The position numbers were made by a program, and so were the translations under genes. From Bacteriovoracaceae bacterium UBA4573 (lineage in GTDB: Bacteria > Bdellovibrionota > UBA1018 > UBA923), in the NCBI GenBank assembly GCA_002387735.1, contig DGKJ01000049.1, positions 1 through 12,703 of the forward strand: a stretch of DNA of 12,703 bases, in the 5' to 3' direction. The notes beneath the pieces are model-generated. The model ran no database searches. It was given only the letters and a program-made list of their open reading frames with translations, and was not told the origin of the DNA. Shown piece by piece: positions 1 through 6,602 of the stretch. Positions within the stretch are counted from its first letter, which is position 1. The number at the start of each line of letters is the position of its first letter.

Positions 1-14
1 AAGTGCTTAAATAA

Positions 15-119
15 TTTGATCGAGATCCAAATCCTGATGGCACAGTTAATGCGATAGGGCTCTCCGATTTTGCAATTTCGCAGAATCAATTTTTAAAAGG
101 AGACCTCTATGAAAAATAA
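15..119 (+). pseudogene. 3' remnant of a calcium-loop (dockerin/EF-hand-like) protein gene
   Basis: This frame reads FDRDPNPDGTVNAIG and then about 20 more residues to a TAA at 117-119. The DxDPNxDGxVN stretch matches the calcium-binding loop of dockerin and EF-hand-like repeats, with D, N and D spaced as ligands. The frame is closed upstream by a TAA at 12-14, and no ATG, GTG or TTG lies between that stop and the motif. A one-base shift near 13-16 would join it to the frame open from base 1. It is therefore either the tail of a frameshifted gene whose body lies outside the window, or a decayed fragment. Its end overlaps the start of the next ORF by 11 bases. The motif is seen; the origin is inferred. 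Confidence 0.4.
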
Positions 120-345
120 ACTAAACACCCCAGCCAGCTGCGAAATGGGCCTATCCGTATCGTTTGAACCCCCTGTTGTGTGGTCGATGTGTGGAACCCC
201 ACTTATGCCATCGCTTGGCGTTTCAAAAAAACTACATGGCTTTGGAAAGTCGGTCGTTAGCGCTCTCAATGAGGCAAGCGCACTTCTAACCTGTCGTTAC
301 CGGTCTAATGCCAAAAAGATCGGAAGCGTTCGTGGAATTTTTTAA
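109..345 (+). CDS. hypothetical protein, 78 residues
   Basis: This is a short open frame whose ATG is preceded by AAAAGGAG at a normal distance (about 6 bases), which is the main argument that it is real. I do not recognise the protein. It has no clear signal peptide or membrane segment. It contains three cysteines (residues 11, 28 and 62), a Pro/Val-rich middle and a basic C-terminus. Its start overlaps the tail of the calcium-loop remnant, and it ends 40 bases before the next small gene, so it could be the first gene of the transfer operon. An antisense frame at 305-499 has no comparable support. The low complexity of evidence means it could also be a chance ORF. Confidence 0.4.
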   Translation: MKNKLNTPASCEMGLSVSFEPPVVWSMCGTPLMPSLGVSKKLHGFGKSVVSALNEASALLTCRYRSNAKKIGSVRGIF

Positions 346-385
346 CAGCAGCAAACAAAGAAAGGAGCAAAAAGAGTGATCTGCC

Positions 386-553
386 ATGTGCCACGAATGT
401 ATTCCGTCGAGTTGGTATCGACCCCTTAAGAAAAAATGCGCTTCCTGCCACGTTCATCATTTGAGTGAGGCAAGTAACGGAGTTCGCATGTGCTTTCACT
501 GCGATTGGATGGAAAGCGACAAAGCTCGCATCGTAAGAAAGAAAAACGCATGA
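386..553 (+). CDS. small CxxC zinc-ribbon-like protein, 55 residues
   Basis: The frame from ATG 386 gives a 55-residue protein with three CxxC pairs: C2/C5, C18/C21 and C35/C38. A CHxHH stretch follows the middle pair (residues 21-25) and an FHCDW follows the third. This pattern is typical of small zinc-binding proteins that act as DNA-binding or adaptor modules; no specific family is recognised. A TGA at 377-379 closes the frame upstream, so the start must be ATG 386 (or CTG 383). The ribosome binding site is weak, since the good AGGAG at 362-366 is too far away. Its TGA overlaps the ATG of the following gene (ATGA at 550), as at most junctions downstream. This supports it being a true operon member, perhaps a regulator of the transfer genes (inference). 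Confidence 0.6.
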   Translation: MCHECIPSSWYRPLKKKCASCHVHHLSEASNGVRMCFHCDWMESDKARIVRKKNA

Positions 554-678
554 AACGCTGTTGCGAAGAAGAAATAAAGCCGTGGCTAAAAGAGCTGCGG
601 CTTGAGCGACTAAATAAAAAAGAAAAAGCTAAATCAATTTTTAAGATTTGTAAGGAAGTTTTACATGAAGAATTTTAA
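550..678 (+). CDS. small charged protein ahead of the pilin gene, 42 residues
   Basis: An ATGA overlap with the zinc-ribbon gene sets the start at 550; an in-frame ATG at 490 lies inside that gene and is less likely. The product is rich in Lys and Glu, begins MKRCCEEE, and is predicted to be a single long amphipathic helix with no membrane segment. Its end overlaps the pilin start at 665 by 14 bases, so ribosomes finishing here could load virB2. I do not recognise a family. It may be a short leader that couples translation, or a small cytoplasmic accessory protein. Confidence that it is translated comes mainly from the tight overlaps on both sides. Confidence 0.5.
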   Translation: MKRCCEEEIKPWLKELRLERLNKKEKAKSIFKICKEVLHEEF

Positions 679-955
679 TTCTATCTACAGTCCGTTGTTC
701 CTTGTCCCAATTGTCCTTTTTGTTCCCCAATTTGCCTTTGCTGGCCTTGAAACCATGATGGCAAATCTTCAGTCAGCCATTCTAAACGTTCTAGCACCTA
801 TTGTCTGCGTATGCGGCATTGTTTTCTCTGGCTTTAAGCTTGCCATGGGCGATGAGTCCGCAAAACGAATGCTGATGTGGAGCTGCATCGGAACGGTGAT
901 TTCCTTTACCGCACCATCGATTCTCTCGTTTCTTCAAAATCGAGTCGCGTCATGA
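665..955 (+). CDS. virB2: VirB2/TrbC-type pilin
   Basis: This is the major pilin subunit of a type IV secretion system; the mature protein would insert in the inner membrane and assemble into the conjugative pilus. The 96-residue precursor has a signal peptide ending AFA (residues 24-26) and a mature part of about 70 residues starting GLETMMANL. Two hydrophobic helices lie at about residues 36-57 and 68-90, separated by a short polar loop with GDESAKR. This size and two-helix pattern is the VirB2/TrbC family signature. The start has AAGGA upstream. The TGA overlaps the next ATG (ATGA at 952). Placement ahead of VirB3 and VirB4 homologues agrees with the usual gene order. Confidence 0.85.
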   Translation: MKNFNSIYSPLFLVPIVLFVPQFAFAGLETMMANLQSAILNVLAPIVCVCGIVFSGFKLAMGDESAKRMLMWSCIGTVISFTAPSILSFLQNRVAS

Positions 956-1176
956 AGCTTGAGGTCAAAGAACGAGTCTTAAAATACTGGGGAACCATAG
1001 CGCTTTTCCTTGGTCATTGGTTTTCGTTCACAAACGAAGTTCCGATGCTTGGAAGTAGTGTGGCGCTCCCCTATCAAGTCATATTTGGTGTTGCCGTGGG
1101 ACTCTGCGTCTCAGCAACGTTCTTTTTAATGGGCTATCCCGTTATCGAAGCAGTGTTTGAGGCTCAAATCGGTTGA
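952..1176 (+). CDS. unknown small membrane protein between virB2 and virB3
   Basis: The 74-residue product starts at the ATGA overlap with virB2; an in-frame ATG at 877 lies inside virB2 and is less likely. Two hydrophobic stretches, at about residues 13-26 and 41-66, suggest an inner-membrane protein with a short loop between them. I do not recognise a family, and canonical VirB operons have no gene between virB2 and virB3. Its position and coupling suggest a role linked to the pilin, for example a pilin chaperone, a minor subunit or a processing partner (inference). It ends 16 bases before the virB3 start, which has its own ribosome binding site. Confidence 0.65.
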   Translation: MKLEVKERVLKYWGTIALFLGHWFSFTNEVPMLGSSVALPYQVIFGVAVGLCVSATFFLMGYPVIEAVFEAQIG

Positions 1177-1192
1177 AAAAAGGAGAAGCATC

Positions 1193-1474
1193 ATGGAGCT
1201 TGTTAGTAAAATCGCAAGAAACTTAGACGAACCAGCAAAAATCCTAGGTTTCACACCGATTGAATTAGCGTTTACCGCAATTCTGTATGCCGTTTTAAAT
1301 ATGACGCTTAAAGGCGTGCCGCTAGCATCTCTTTTGTCTTTTGGATTTGCAGCAAGTGCCGCAGTTGCGATCCTGATTCTTAATAGAACTTATCCTCAGC
1401 ATCACGGTCTCTTTTTCATCTTACAGCTCATTAGGCCCCGAGTTCGTTGGGTCTCAGAGTTTAAAGGGAGTTAG
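1193..1474 (+). CDS. virB3: VirB3/TraL-like inner-membrane protein
   Basis: The start at 1193 is chosen because AAAAGGAG lies just upstream; an earlier in-frame ATG at 1157 sits inside the previous gene. The 93-residue product opens with a basic segment and ARNLDEPAKILGFTPIE, which resembles the LDDP..I..W..DE opening of the TraL/VirB3 family. Two adjacent hydrophobic helices follow (about residues 26-43 and 45-62), then a positively charged C-terminal tail. VirB3 sits in the inner membrane, binds VirB4 and is needed for pilus assembly. Its place directly before the VirB4 homologue agrees with this. The TraL-like features hint that the channel has F-type as well as P-type resemblance. Confidence 0.75.
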   Translation: MELVSKIARNLDEPAKILGFTPIELAFTAILYAVLNMTLKGVPLASLLSFGFAASAAVAILILNRTYPQHHGLFFILQLIRPRVRWVSEFKGS

Positions 1475-1476
1475 CC

Positions 1477-2913
1477 ATGGCCTATTTTTTTAAGCCAAAA
1501 CGCGAGCGCCTACTCTCTGATGAACTACCGTATTTGACAGAGGAAGGTGCCAAATCGATTTTGCATCTAAAAGACGGCGCTTTCACAAAGTCGTTTCTGA
1601 TCTCACCAAAAAATCTCATCTCATCAACCGATGAAGACCTAGAGTTTTTAAAAGCGGGCCTTTCCCACAGCTTAGGTGAGCTTCCCGAGGGATCGCTCAT
1701 TCAGATTTTATTTGTCAGACAAAAATCAAACCCTCGCACCGATGAAGCAATCAGAAATTGGGAAAATTCTCATAACCAAAAAGAAGGTGATAGCGATTTA
1801 TTTTTAGCAAAACGAAATTTAATCGAATCTCAAATTAAAAGAGATGAACTCTATGAAACTAAAATACTGATTACCCTTAGGGTTCCAAATGAATTTAAAA
1901 TTAATACATTTTCAAAACTAAGCCCGCTTTCTTTTCTTCGCATTAGTGAAAAAAACCAAGCGGGCAAATCGAACGAATCGGTACAGGAGGAGTTAGAAAA
2001 AACAGTTTATAGCTTTAGGGAAAAACTCAATGATCTTGGATTTGAAACGTCAGATCTAAGCTCAAAAGAAAAAATTAAATTTTTATTTGAATATTTCAAT
2101 CCGAAGAGATCTTTTCCGGAAAGCTTCAATGTCGAAACAAGCGATTTATCAAATGCCATTACGCTTACCGATCTTGTTGAATCAAAATCGGGAGTTTCAC
2201 TTGGCAATACGCGCCTTCGCATTGGAACACTAAAGAATCTGCCAGAGAGCTCGGCCCCTGGAATTCTTGGTCATTTTTCAAGTAAAACAAATTCTTTTAT
2301 TTTGACCACAACGATTCTTGTTCTTTCGCAGACGGAAGAAAAAGAAAAATTATCTAGAAGGCAGCGCCTTGCTACCGGGATGGCAGGCGGCAATGCTGTT
2401 CGAAACCTATCTGCCGAAGCCCAGCTCTTAGATATCGAGCAAACGCTCACTTCAATGATTGAGACCGGAGAAAAACTGTTTGCTACGTCCTTTCATCTTA
2501 CTTTTTTTGAAAAAGATGAAAACTCTTTGTTCTTAAGTGAACTCGCAGATGCCGAAAGAATTGGAGCGGGTTGTCGGTGGTTTGAAGAGACTGTTGGAGC
2601 ATATCCCGTCTTTTTTGGCATTTTACCGTTTGCTCCGCAGTTTTTAGTAAGGCCAAAGCGGGTTTTGTCTTCCGTGCTATCAGACCTTCTCCCGGTTTAT
2701 GGCATTGGAGCAGGGCACAGTAATGCCGAAGTCCTTTTTGAAACACCGTATCAAAGTGCGATTGGATTTTCGCTTTTTGAGAAGTCCCCTAGTGGAAACG
2801 GTTTACTCATCGGATCAACTGGGACAGGTAAAAGCACACTTGCCTGCGGTCTTATTCTTGGAATGCTTGCACAAAATCCGAATGCCGAAACCAAGGTCGG
2901 AGGTGCTGCATGA
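1477..2913 (+). CDS. virB4: VirB4/TraC ATPase, N-terminal part ending just after Walker A
   Basis: This encodes the N-terminal portion of the VirB4 (TraC in F) ATPase that powers pilus assembly and substrate transfer at the inner membrane. The opening LLSDELPYLTEEG resembles the LPY start of TraC-type proteins. The 478-residue product carries the N-terminal domain and then the P-loop GSTGTGKST at residues 446-454. It stops 24 residues after the P-loop, so it lacks Walker B and the rest of the ATPase core. The missing part is encoded by the next gene, in a frame shifted by one base, through an ATGA overlap at 2910. Together they give about 827 residues, a normal VirB4 length. The start has GGGAG upstream. 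Alone, this protein could bind nucleotide phosphates but should not hydrolyse ATP without its partner. Confidence 0.85.
   Translation: MAYFFKPKRERLLSDELPYLTEEGAKSILHLKDGAFTKSFLISPKNLISSTDEDLEFLKAGLSHSLGELPEGSLIQILFVRQKSNPRTDEAIRNWENSHNQKEGDSDLFLAKRNLIESQIKRDELYETKILITLRVPNEFKINTFSKLSPLSFLRISEKNQAGKSNESVQEELEKTVYSFREKLNDLGFETSDLSSKEKIKFLFEYFNPKRSFPESFNVETSDLSNAITLTDLVESKSGVSLGNTRLRIGTLKNLPESSAPGILGHFSSKTNSFILTTTILVLSQTEEKEKLSRRQRLATGMAGGNAVRNLSAEAQLLDIEQTLTSMIETGEKLFATSFHLTFFEKDENSLFLSELADAERIGAGCRWFEETVGAYPVFFGILPFAPQFLVRPKRVLSSVLSDLLPVYGIGAGHSNAEVLFETPYQSAIGFSLFEKSPSGNGLLIGSTGTGKSTLACGLILGMLAQNPNAETKVGGAA
2899..2912 (+). promoter_or_regulatory. strong ribosome binding site at the virB4 split
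   Basis: GGAGGT at 2899-2904 lies 6 bases before ATG 2910, an almost perfect Shine-Dalgarno sequence and spacing. It lies within the last codons of the first VirB4 part, where it encodes the small residues of its VGGAA tail. This decides in favour of a genuine second start at 2910, and argues against a simple sequencing error or a random frameshift. Confidence 0.7.
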
Positions 2914-3959
2914 AAACTTCAGCTCTCGTTATTGACGTTGGAAACAGTTTTAAGCGAACGATTTTGTACCTGGGAGGCAGTTCGCTTGATTTATCGCCAG
3001 AAAAAGGCCTTGTTCTAAATCCATTTGATCTAGCAAGTGGTGAAACGTGCCCAAGTCCAGAAAAAATAAAATTTCTAACCGCACTTTTTGATGAAATCCT
3101 AGGAGATAGTGGAAATCTCACGAAGCTTGAGCGATCGCTTCTTGAAACAGCGGTTTTAGATTTTTATGAAAAAGAATCCAGTCCTAGTTTAAGTAATTTT
3201 AGATCTTACCTCGAAAACGCGGAAGAAGTAGAGTTAAGACGTTTATCAAAACTTTTATCTCTTTGGTGTAGTCCGCATCCTTACGGACTTTTATTTGATG
3301 GAAAAACAAATGTTACGATCGATGCCCCGCATCTGCATTTTGAACTAAAGGGTTGTCAGCGTTACCCAGATTTACTTCGCGTTGCAATGCTCGTCGTAAT
3401 GGACCTTATCTGGCGGGAAGTAAAAACAAGATACCCCAATAGATCAATTGTAGTTGTCGATGAAGCTCATACAATTATTAGGCCATCAGCCGATGGACGA
3501 GCAAATACAGCTGCACGCTGGATCGAAGATCTTTTTCGCCAGATGCGAAAATTTGCCTCTGCCATTCTTGCGATCTCACAAATTGCCCGTGACTTAAAAA
3601 GTCCTGAAATCGGTGACGGTATTCTAGCCAATGCCCCAAATCGTTTTATTTTGCGCCAGAGAGGAGATGAAAAAACTCTAAAAGAAGACCTTAAACTAAA
3701 CGACCAAGAATTAAAGGAGGTGTTCTCGCTCTCACAACTCAGAGGAGTATATTCAGAGTTTTATTTGCAATCAGAGACCATTCGAGGGGTTTTTAGGTAC
3801 AGGCCAACACCACTTGAACTTTGGCTCTCAACTACGCACCCACCAGATAACGCGCTTTTAGAAAAAAAATGGAAAGAGCACCCATATTTTTCTTTAAAAG
3901 AGATCGTCAATTACATGGCAGAAAACTACCCGTTCGGTGCTGAAGGGATTGCAGCATGA
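2910..3959 (+). CDS. virB4: VirB4/TraC ATPase, C-terminal part with Walker B
   Basis: The 349-residue product begins exactly where the first VirB4 part ends. Residues 5-16 (ALVIDVGNSFKR) correspond to the strand after the P-loop helix in VirB4 (the usual VFDxDRG-like segment). Walker B is IVVVDEAH at 180-186 and the sensor-like glutamine is in AISQIARDL near 224. RFILRQRGDEKT near 245-256 matches the usual VirB4 C-terminal region. No P-loop is present, so hydrolysis would need complex formation with the first part. The ATG overlaps the upstream stop (ATGA), giving coupled and probably near equal synthesis. The alternative is one gene broken by a single-base indel; the strong ribosome binding site favours two genes. 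It ends in another ATGA with the VirB5 gene. Confidence 0.85.
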   Translation: MKTSALVIDVGNSFKRTILYLGGSSLDLSPEKGLVLNPFDLASGETCPSPEKIKFLTALFDEILGDSGNLTKLERSLLETAVLDFYEKESSPSLSNFRSYLENAEEVELRRLSKLLSLWCSPHPYGLLFDGKTNVTIDAPHLHFELKGCQRYPDLLRVAMLVVMDLIWREVKTRYPNRSIVVVDEAHTIIRPSADGRANTAARWIEDLFRQMRKFASAILAISQIARDLKSPEIGDGILANAPNRFILRQRGDEKTLKEDLKLNDQELKEVFSLSQLRGVYSEFYLQSETIRGVFRYRPTPLELWLSTTHPPDNALLEKKWKEHPYFSLKEIVNYMAENYPFGAEGIAA

Positions 3960-4720
3960 AGCGATTATTTTTGGTTACTATTGCAAGCCTCATCAGCGTT
4001 TGGATTGTGTTTTCGCCGTATAAAATGGCAAACGCCGGTTTTGGCGCTGAAATCCCAATTCTTGTAAAAATTCTTACTGAAACTGTAAATCAAGTAAAAA
4101 TGCTTCAGCAAGTGATTGGCGCAAGTCGAGAGACGGTTTCCATTTTAGAAGAAATGAATCGCGGCGTTAAAGAAGTATTAAGACTTGCTGAAACGGCCCA
4201 CGTTCCTCTACCTCCGCAAGTCTATGAAACGGCAAAAACAATTGATGAGGCTACAACGGAGGCAGCAAAACTATACGGAAAATTTAAAGAAAATGTTCCG
4301 CCTCACATAAAAGCGCATCAAAGAAGCGGGGTTGAGGGACTCTTCTTAAGCCAAGATGCTTTAGAGTATTCAAAGTTTCTTGATCAAACAGGGGAAAAAA
4401 TCAAAGGATCAGCTGTTGTTGCAAGTCAGGCATCGGCAACAAGGTTAACGGCTGAAAGCATGGGCGTACTTCTTCACGCTGTAAGTCACGGAAACCGGAT
4501 TCAAGGTAAAACGCTTGAGATTTTATCGACTGAAAGACTCGAAGAATCAGCCAAAGATGGCGCTCGCTTTGAAACCTTCGTAAAGCTTCAATCTTCTCTT
4601 AATCAATCGTTTAGAGAAGTAAACGTTACCCCGCTTAATTCATTTGGAGACGGAATCAGCTCGGCAATTGAATCCAAACGGTTTTCAGATGAGACACCTT
4701 CTCAAATGAGGCTCCCATGA
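3956..4720 (+). CDS. virB5: VirB5/TrbJ-like periplasmic pilus protein
   Basis: The 254-residue product has a signal peptide cleaved after ANA (about residue 27), giving a mature start GFGAEIPIL. A long, mostly helical and repetitive Gln/Glu/Lys-rich body follows (TVNQVKMLQQVIG and onward), without further membrane segments. This is the pattern of VirB5/TrbJ proteins, minor pilus components that sit at the pilus tip and are exported to the periplasm. The gene lies between VirB4 and VirB6 homologues, the canonical place. Both ends are ATGA overlaps (3956 and 4717). Sequence similarity in this family is weak, so the call depends on architecture and position together. Confidence 0.7.
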   Translation: MKRLFLVTIASLISVWIVFSPYKMANAGFGAEIPILVKILTETVNQVKMLQQVIGASRETVSILEEMNRGVKEVLRLAETAHVPLPPQVYETAKTIDEATTEAAKLYGKFKENVPPHIKAHQRSGVEGLFLSQDALEYSKFLDQTGEKIKGSAVVASQASATRLTAESMGVLLHAVSHGNRIQGKTLEILSTERLEESAKDGARFETFVKLQSSLNQSFREVNVTPLNSFGDGISSAIESKRFSDETPSQMRLP

Positions 4721-5607
4721 CGAACATTCAAACTGTCGCCGTGGGACAGGTGGCACTCGAGATGTTTGCGACCAGCAAATACATCTTTTGGATTTCGCTC
4801 CCTGCTGTATTCCTTTTAGCGATGCTCGTTTTGTACGTGAAAGGCGAAATCAACGGTGGTGCAATCGAATCACTTTTGCGGCGCACAATTATTGCAATCG
4901 CACTCTTAGTTGCGTTTCCGCAGATTTCAAGTGTTCTTACTCAAGTTGAAAGCGGGTTATCCAACGCATTTGGCGGCGAAGAAACAATAAAGGCTGTTTT
5001 TGGAAAAGTTGCAGAACACGCTGACGAGGTAAAATCTCAAGGCTCATTTAGTTGGATAAAAGTTGGCCAAATGGGACTTACAATTATTTCAACGGTCTCA
5101 TTTTTAATCCTAAGCCTAATACAGCACTTTCTGTATGTCTTAAGGCTTGTTCTCTGGAACCTTCTTCACATCATTGGACCCATTGCACTTCTTGGCGTTT
5201 TGCACCCAAATTGGGCAAATACGGCAAGAGGCGTGTTCGTTGGTCTATTTGAATTAGCTCTTTGGAAGCCTCTTTGGATTATTATGGCAAAAATTTTAAT
5301 TGCCGTAGGATTTGGAGAGCCACCAAAAGATCCAAGCCAGTGGTTTGATACTGTAGTGATGAATTTCACGGTGGCAGGTCTTATGGCCTCAACCCCAATA
5401 TTAGTTCACGCCATTTTCTCAGGAAGCCTTGCCTCAGTTGGTGGTGGTGCAATTCAAACGATGCTCTCTGGTGCAGGTAGCATATTAACCTCTGCCCCCA
5501 TGCGTGCCATTCAAGCACCGATTAACTCCGTAAAACAGCATGCGCGTCAAATCGTGCGCGGTAGTCCACAGAGAAAACCTGTGAACGGTAAAAATTTTAA
5601 AAAATGA
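4717..5607 (+). CDS. virB6: VirB6/TrbL-like polytopic inner-membrane protein
   Basis: The 296-residue product has about five or six hydrophobic segments, at roughly residues 17-41, 52-70, 110-130, 133-155, 167-190 and 210-235, and a strongly basic C-terminal tail rich in Arg, Lys and Gln. VirB6/TrbL proteins are polytopic subunits of the inner-membrane channel through which the substrate passes. A periplasmic loop with a Gly-rich stretch (SNAFGGEE) lies between the second and third segments, as is usual in the family. The ATGA start overlap couples it to virB5. It is followed by a short 15-base gap before the next gene. Confidence 0.75.
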   Translation: MTNIQTVAVGQVALEMFATSKYIFWISLPAVFLLAMLVLYVKGEINGGAIESLLRRTIIAIALLVAFPQISSVLTQVESGLSNAFGGEETIKAVFGKVAEHADEVKSQGSFSWIKVGQMGLTIISTVSFLILSLIQHFLYVLRLVLWNLLHIIGPIALLGVLHPNWANTARGVFVGLFELALWKPLWIIMAKILIAVGFGEPPKDPSQWFDTVVMNFTVAGLMASTPILVHAIFSGSLASVGGGAIQTMLSGAGSILTSAPMRAIQAPINSVKQHARQIVRGSPQRKPVNGKNFKK

Positions 5608-5622
5608 AAGGTTTTATTATTT

Positions 5623-6003
5623 ATGAAGTATTTAATTTTAGCACTTTTTGCAGCATCAAACGCTGCATTAGCTGCGCCCAAGATCGGAGATTTTGAACTT
5701 AAACGTTATAGCGATGAAAAAAGTATCAATAAGCTTCTTTTAGAAAGTATTCCAGAACTAGAAGATGAGGCTTGCGTTAGTTCGGTTCTAGATTCACCCG
5801 TCCATCAAGCGCTTATTTCAAGTGGACGCTACATGCGTGCATTTTCTTTAAAAATGGAAAAAGAAAATGACGTGCAATATCTCAATATTGCTTTCGAATA
5901 CGCGTCAAACCGTCCAAAAGACACAAGCATTCAGAAAAAGAATCTAGAATGCGACCTCTCGATAGAGGCTGAAGAAGAGCAAAATAATGCGAGTGGGTTT
6001 TAA
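5623..6003 (+). CDS. secreted protein at the VirB7 position, 126 residues
   Basis: The product has a signal peptide (hydrophobic residues 3-16, cleavage likely after ALAA at about 18) and is therefore periplasmic or secreted. The mature part is charged, with two cysteines (C51 and C110) that could form a disulfide, and an acidic Glu-rich C-terminus. It has no lipobox, so it is not a classical VirB7 lipoprotein although it occupies that place between virB6 and virB8. I do not recognise a family. The ribosome binding site (AAAGG) is weak and set far from the ATG. It may be a periplasmic subunit or chaperone of the channel (inference). Confidence 0.6.
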   Translation: MKYLILALFAASNAALAAPKIGDFELKRYSDEKSINKLLLESIPELEDEACVSSVLDSPVHQALISSGRYMRAFSLKMEKENDVQYLNIAFEYASNRPKDTSIQKKNLECDLSIEAEEEQNNASGF

Positions 6004-6005
6004 CT

Positions 6006-6602
6006 ATGGAATACGTAAACCCCGTTTCTGAACTTAAAAATTTGGTTTTAAAGTTTCAGATTATTATCTTTGTACTCATTTTTGGAATTGTGGCCATTGC
6101 AGTTTCAATGCCGATTATCCTAAAGAAAAATGCGCCAATTCTAGTTGAAGCAGAGTCGTTTCATAGTGTTGCAGAAACAAAGCCCTGGAAAATGGCCTCT
6201 CAGCGCTACGAGGGATTTGTTAAAAGCTACCTTCACGCTCGTTTTGAATGGGATAAGGAGAGTTTTTCAAAAAAGAAGGACGCCTTATCTCCCTTATTGT
6301 CCGAAAAAGCATTTTTGGGTCTTAGGGATTCAATTACTGCTTTCAATCAAATCGCAGAAACGCAGGGAGGAAAAAGTTATTTCGTTCTAGATTCGTTTGC
6401 CTTTGCGTTTGAATCAAAGATCGCTGAGGTAAAAGCAATTTGGGTCTTAAAAATTCGAGAGGCAGCAGTATCAGTTCCGTTTTTCATTAAATTTACATTA
6501 GAGGAAACTGCGTTTTCTAAGAAAAACCCATACGGCCTAAAAATCAAACAAATCGTTGAATCAAGCGAAGCTGATTTTCTTAAAAAAGGAAAATCGGAAT
6601 GA
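6006..6602 (+). CDS. virB8: VirB8/TraE-like bitopic membrane protein
   Basis: The 198-residue product has a short cytoplasmic N-terminus, one hydrophobic helix at about residues 17-40, and a periplasmic domain of about 155 residues. This is the architecture of VirB8 (TraE in F), the assembly factor that nucleates the channel from the inner membrane. The body contains a W-K-M-A-S-Q-R-Y run near residues 60-67, then an alternating strand/helix pattern as in the VirB8 NTF2-like fold, but sequence similarity is weak. The TGA at 6600-6602 overlaps the virB9 ATG at 6599 (ATGA). Placement before VirB9- and VirB10-like genes is the strongest support. Confidence 0.7.
   Translation: MEYVNPVSELKNLVLKFQIIIFVLIFGIVAIAVSMPIILKKNAPILVEAESFHSVAETKPWKMASQRYEGFVKSYLHARFEWDKESFSKKKDALSPLLSEKAFLGLRDSITAFNQIAETQGGKSYFVLDSFAFAFESKIAEVKAIWVLKIREAAVSVPFFIKFTLEETAFSKKNPYGLKIKQIVESSEADFLKKGKSE

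Noticed and set aside
70..98. Possible promoter TTGCAA with TTAAAA at 17-base spacing
   Set aside because: The -10 element matches the consensus at only half its positions, in an AT-rich region where such matches are common.
305..499. Open frame on the - strand, 64 residues
   Set aside because: It is antisense to the zinc-ribbon and 78-residue frames, all other genes are on the + strand, and no ribosome binding site supports it.
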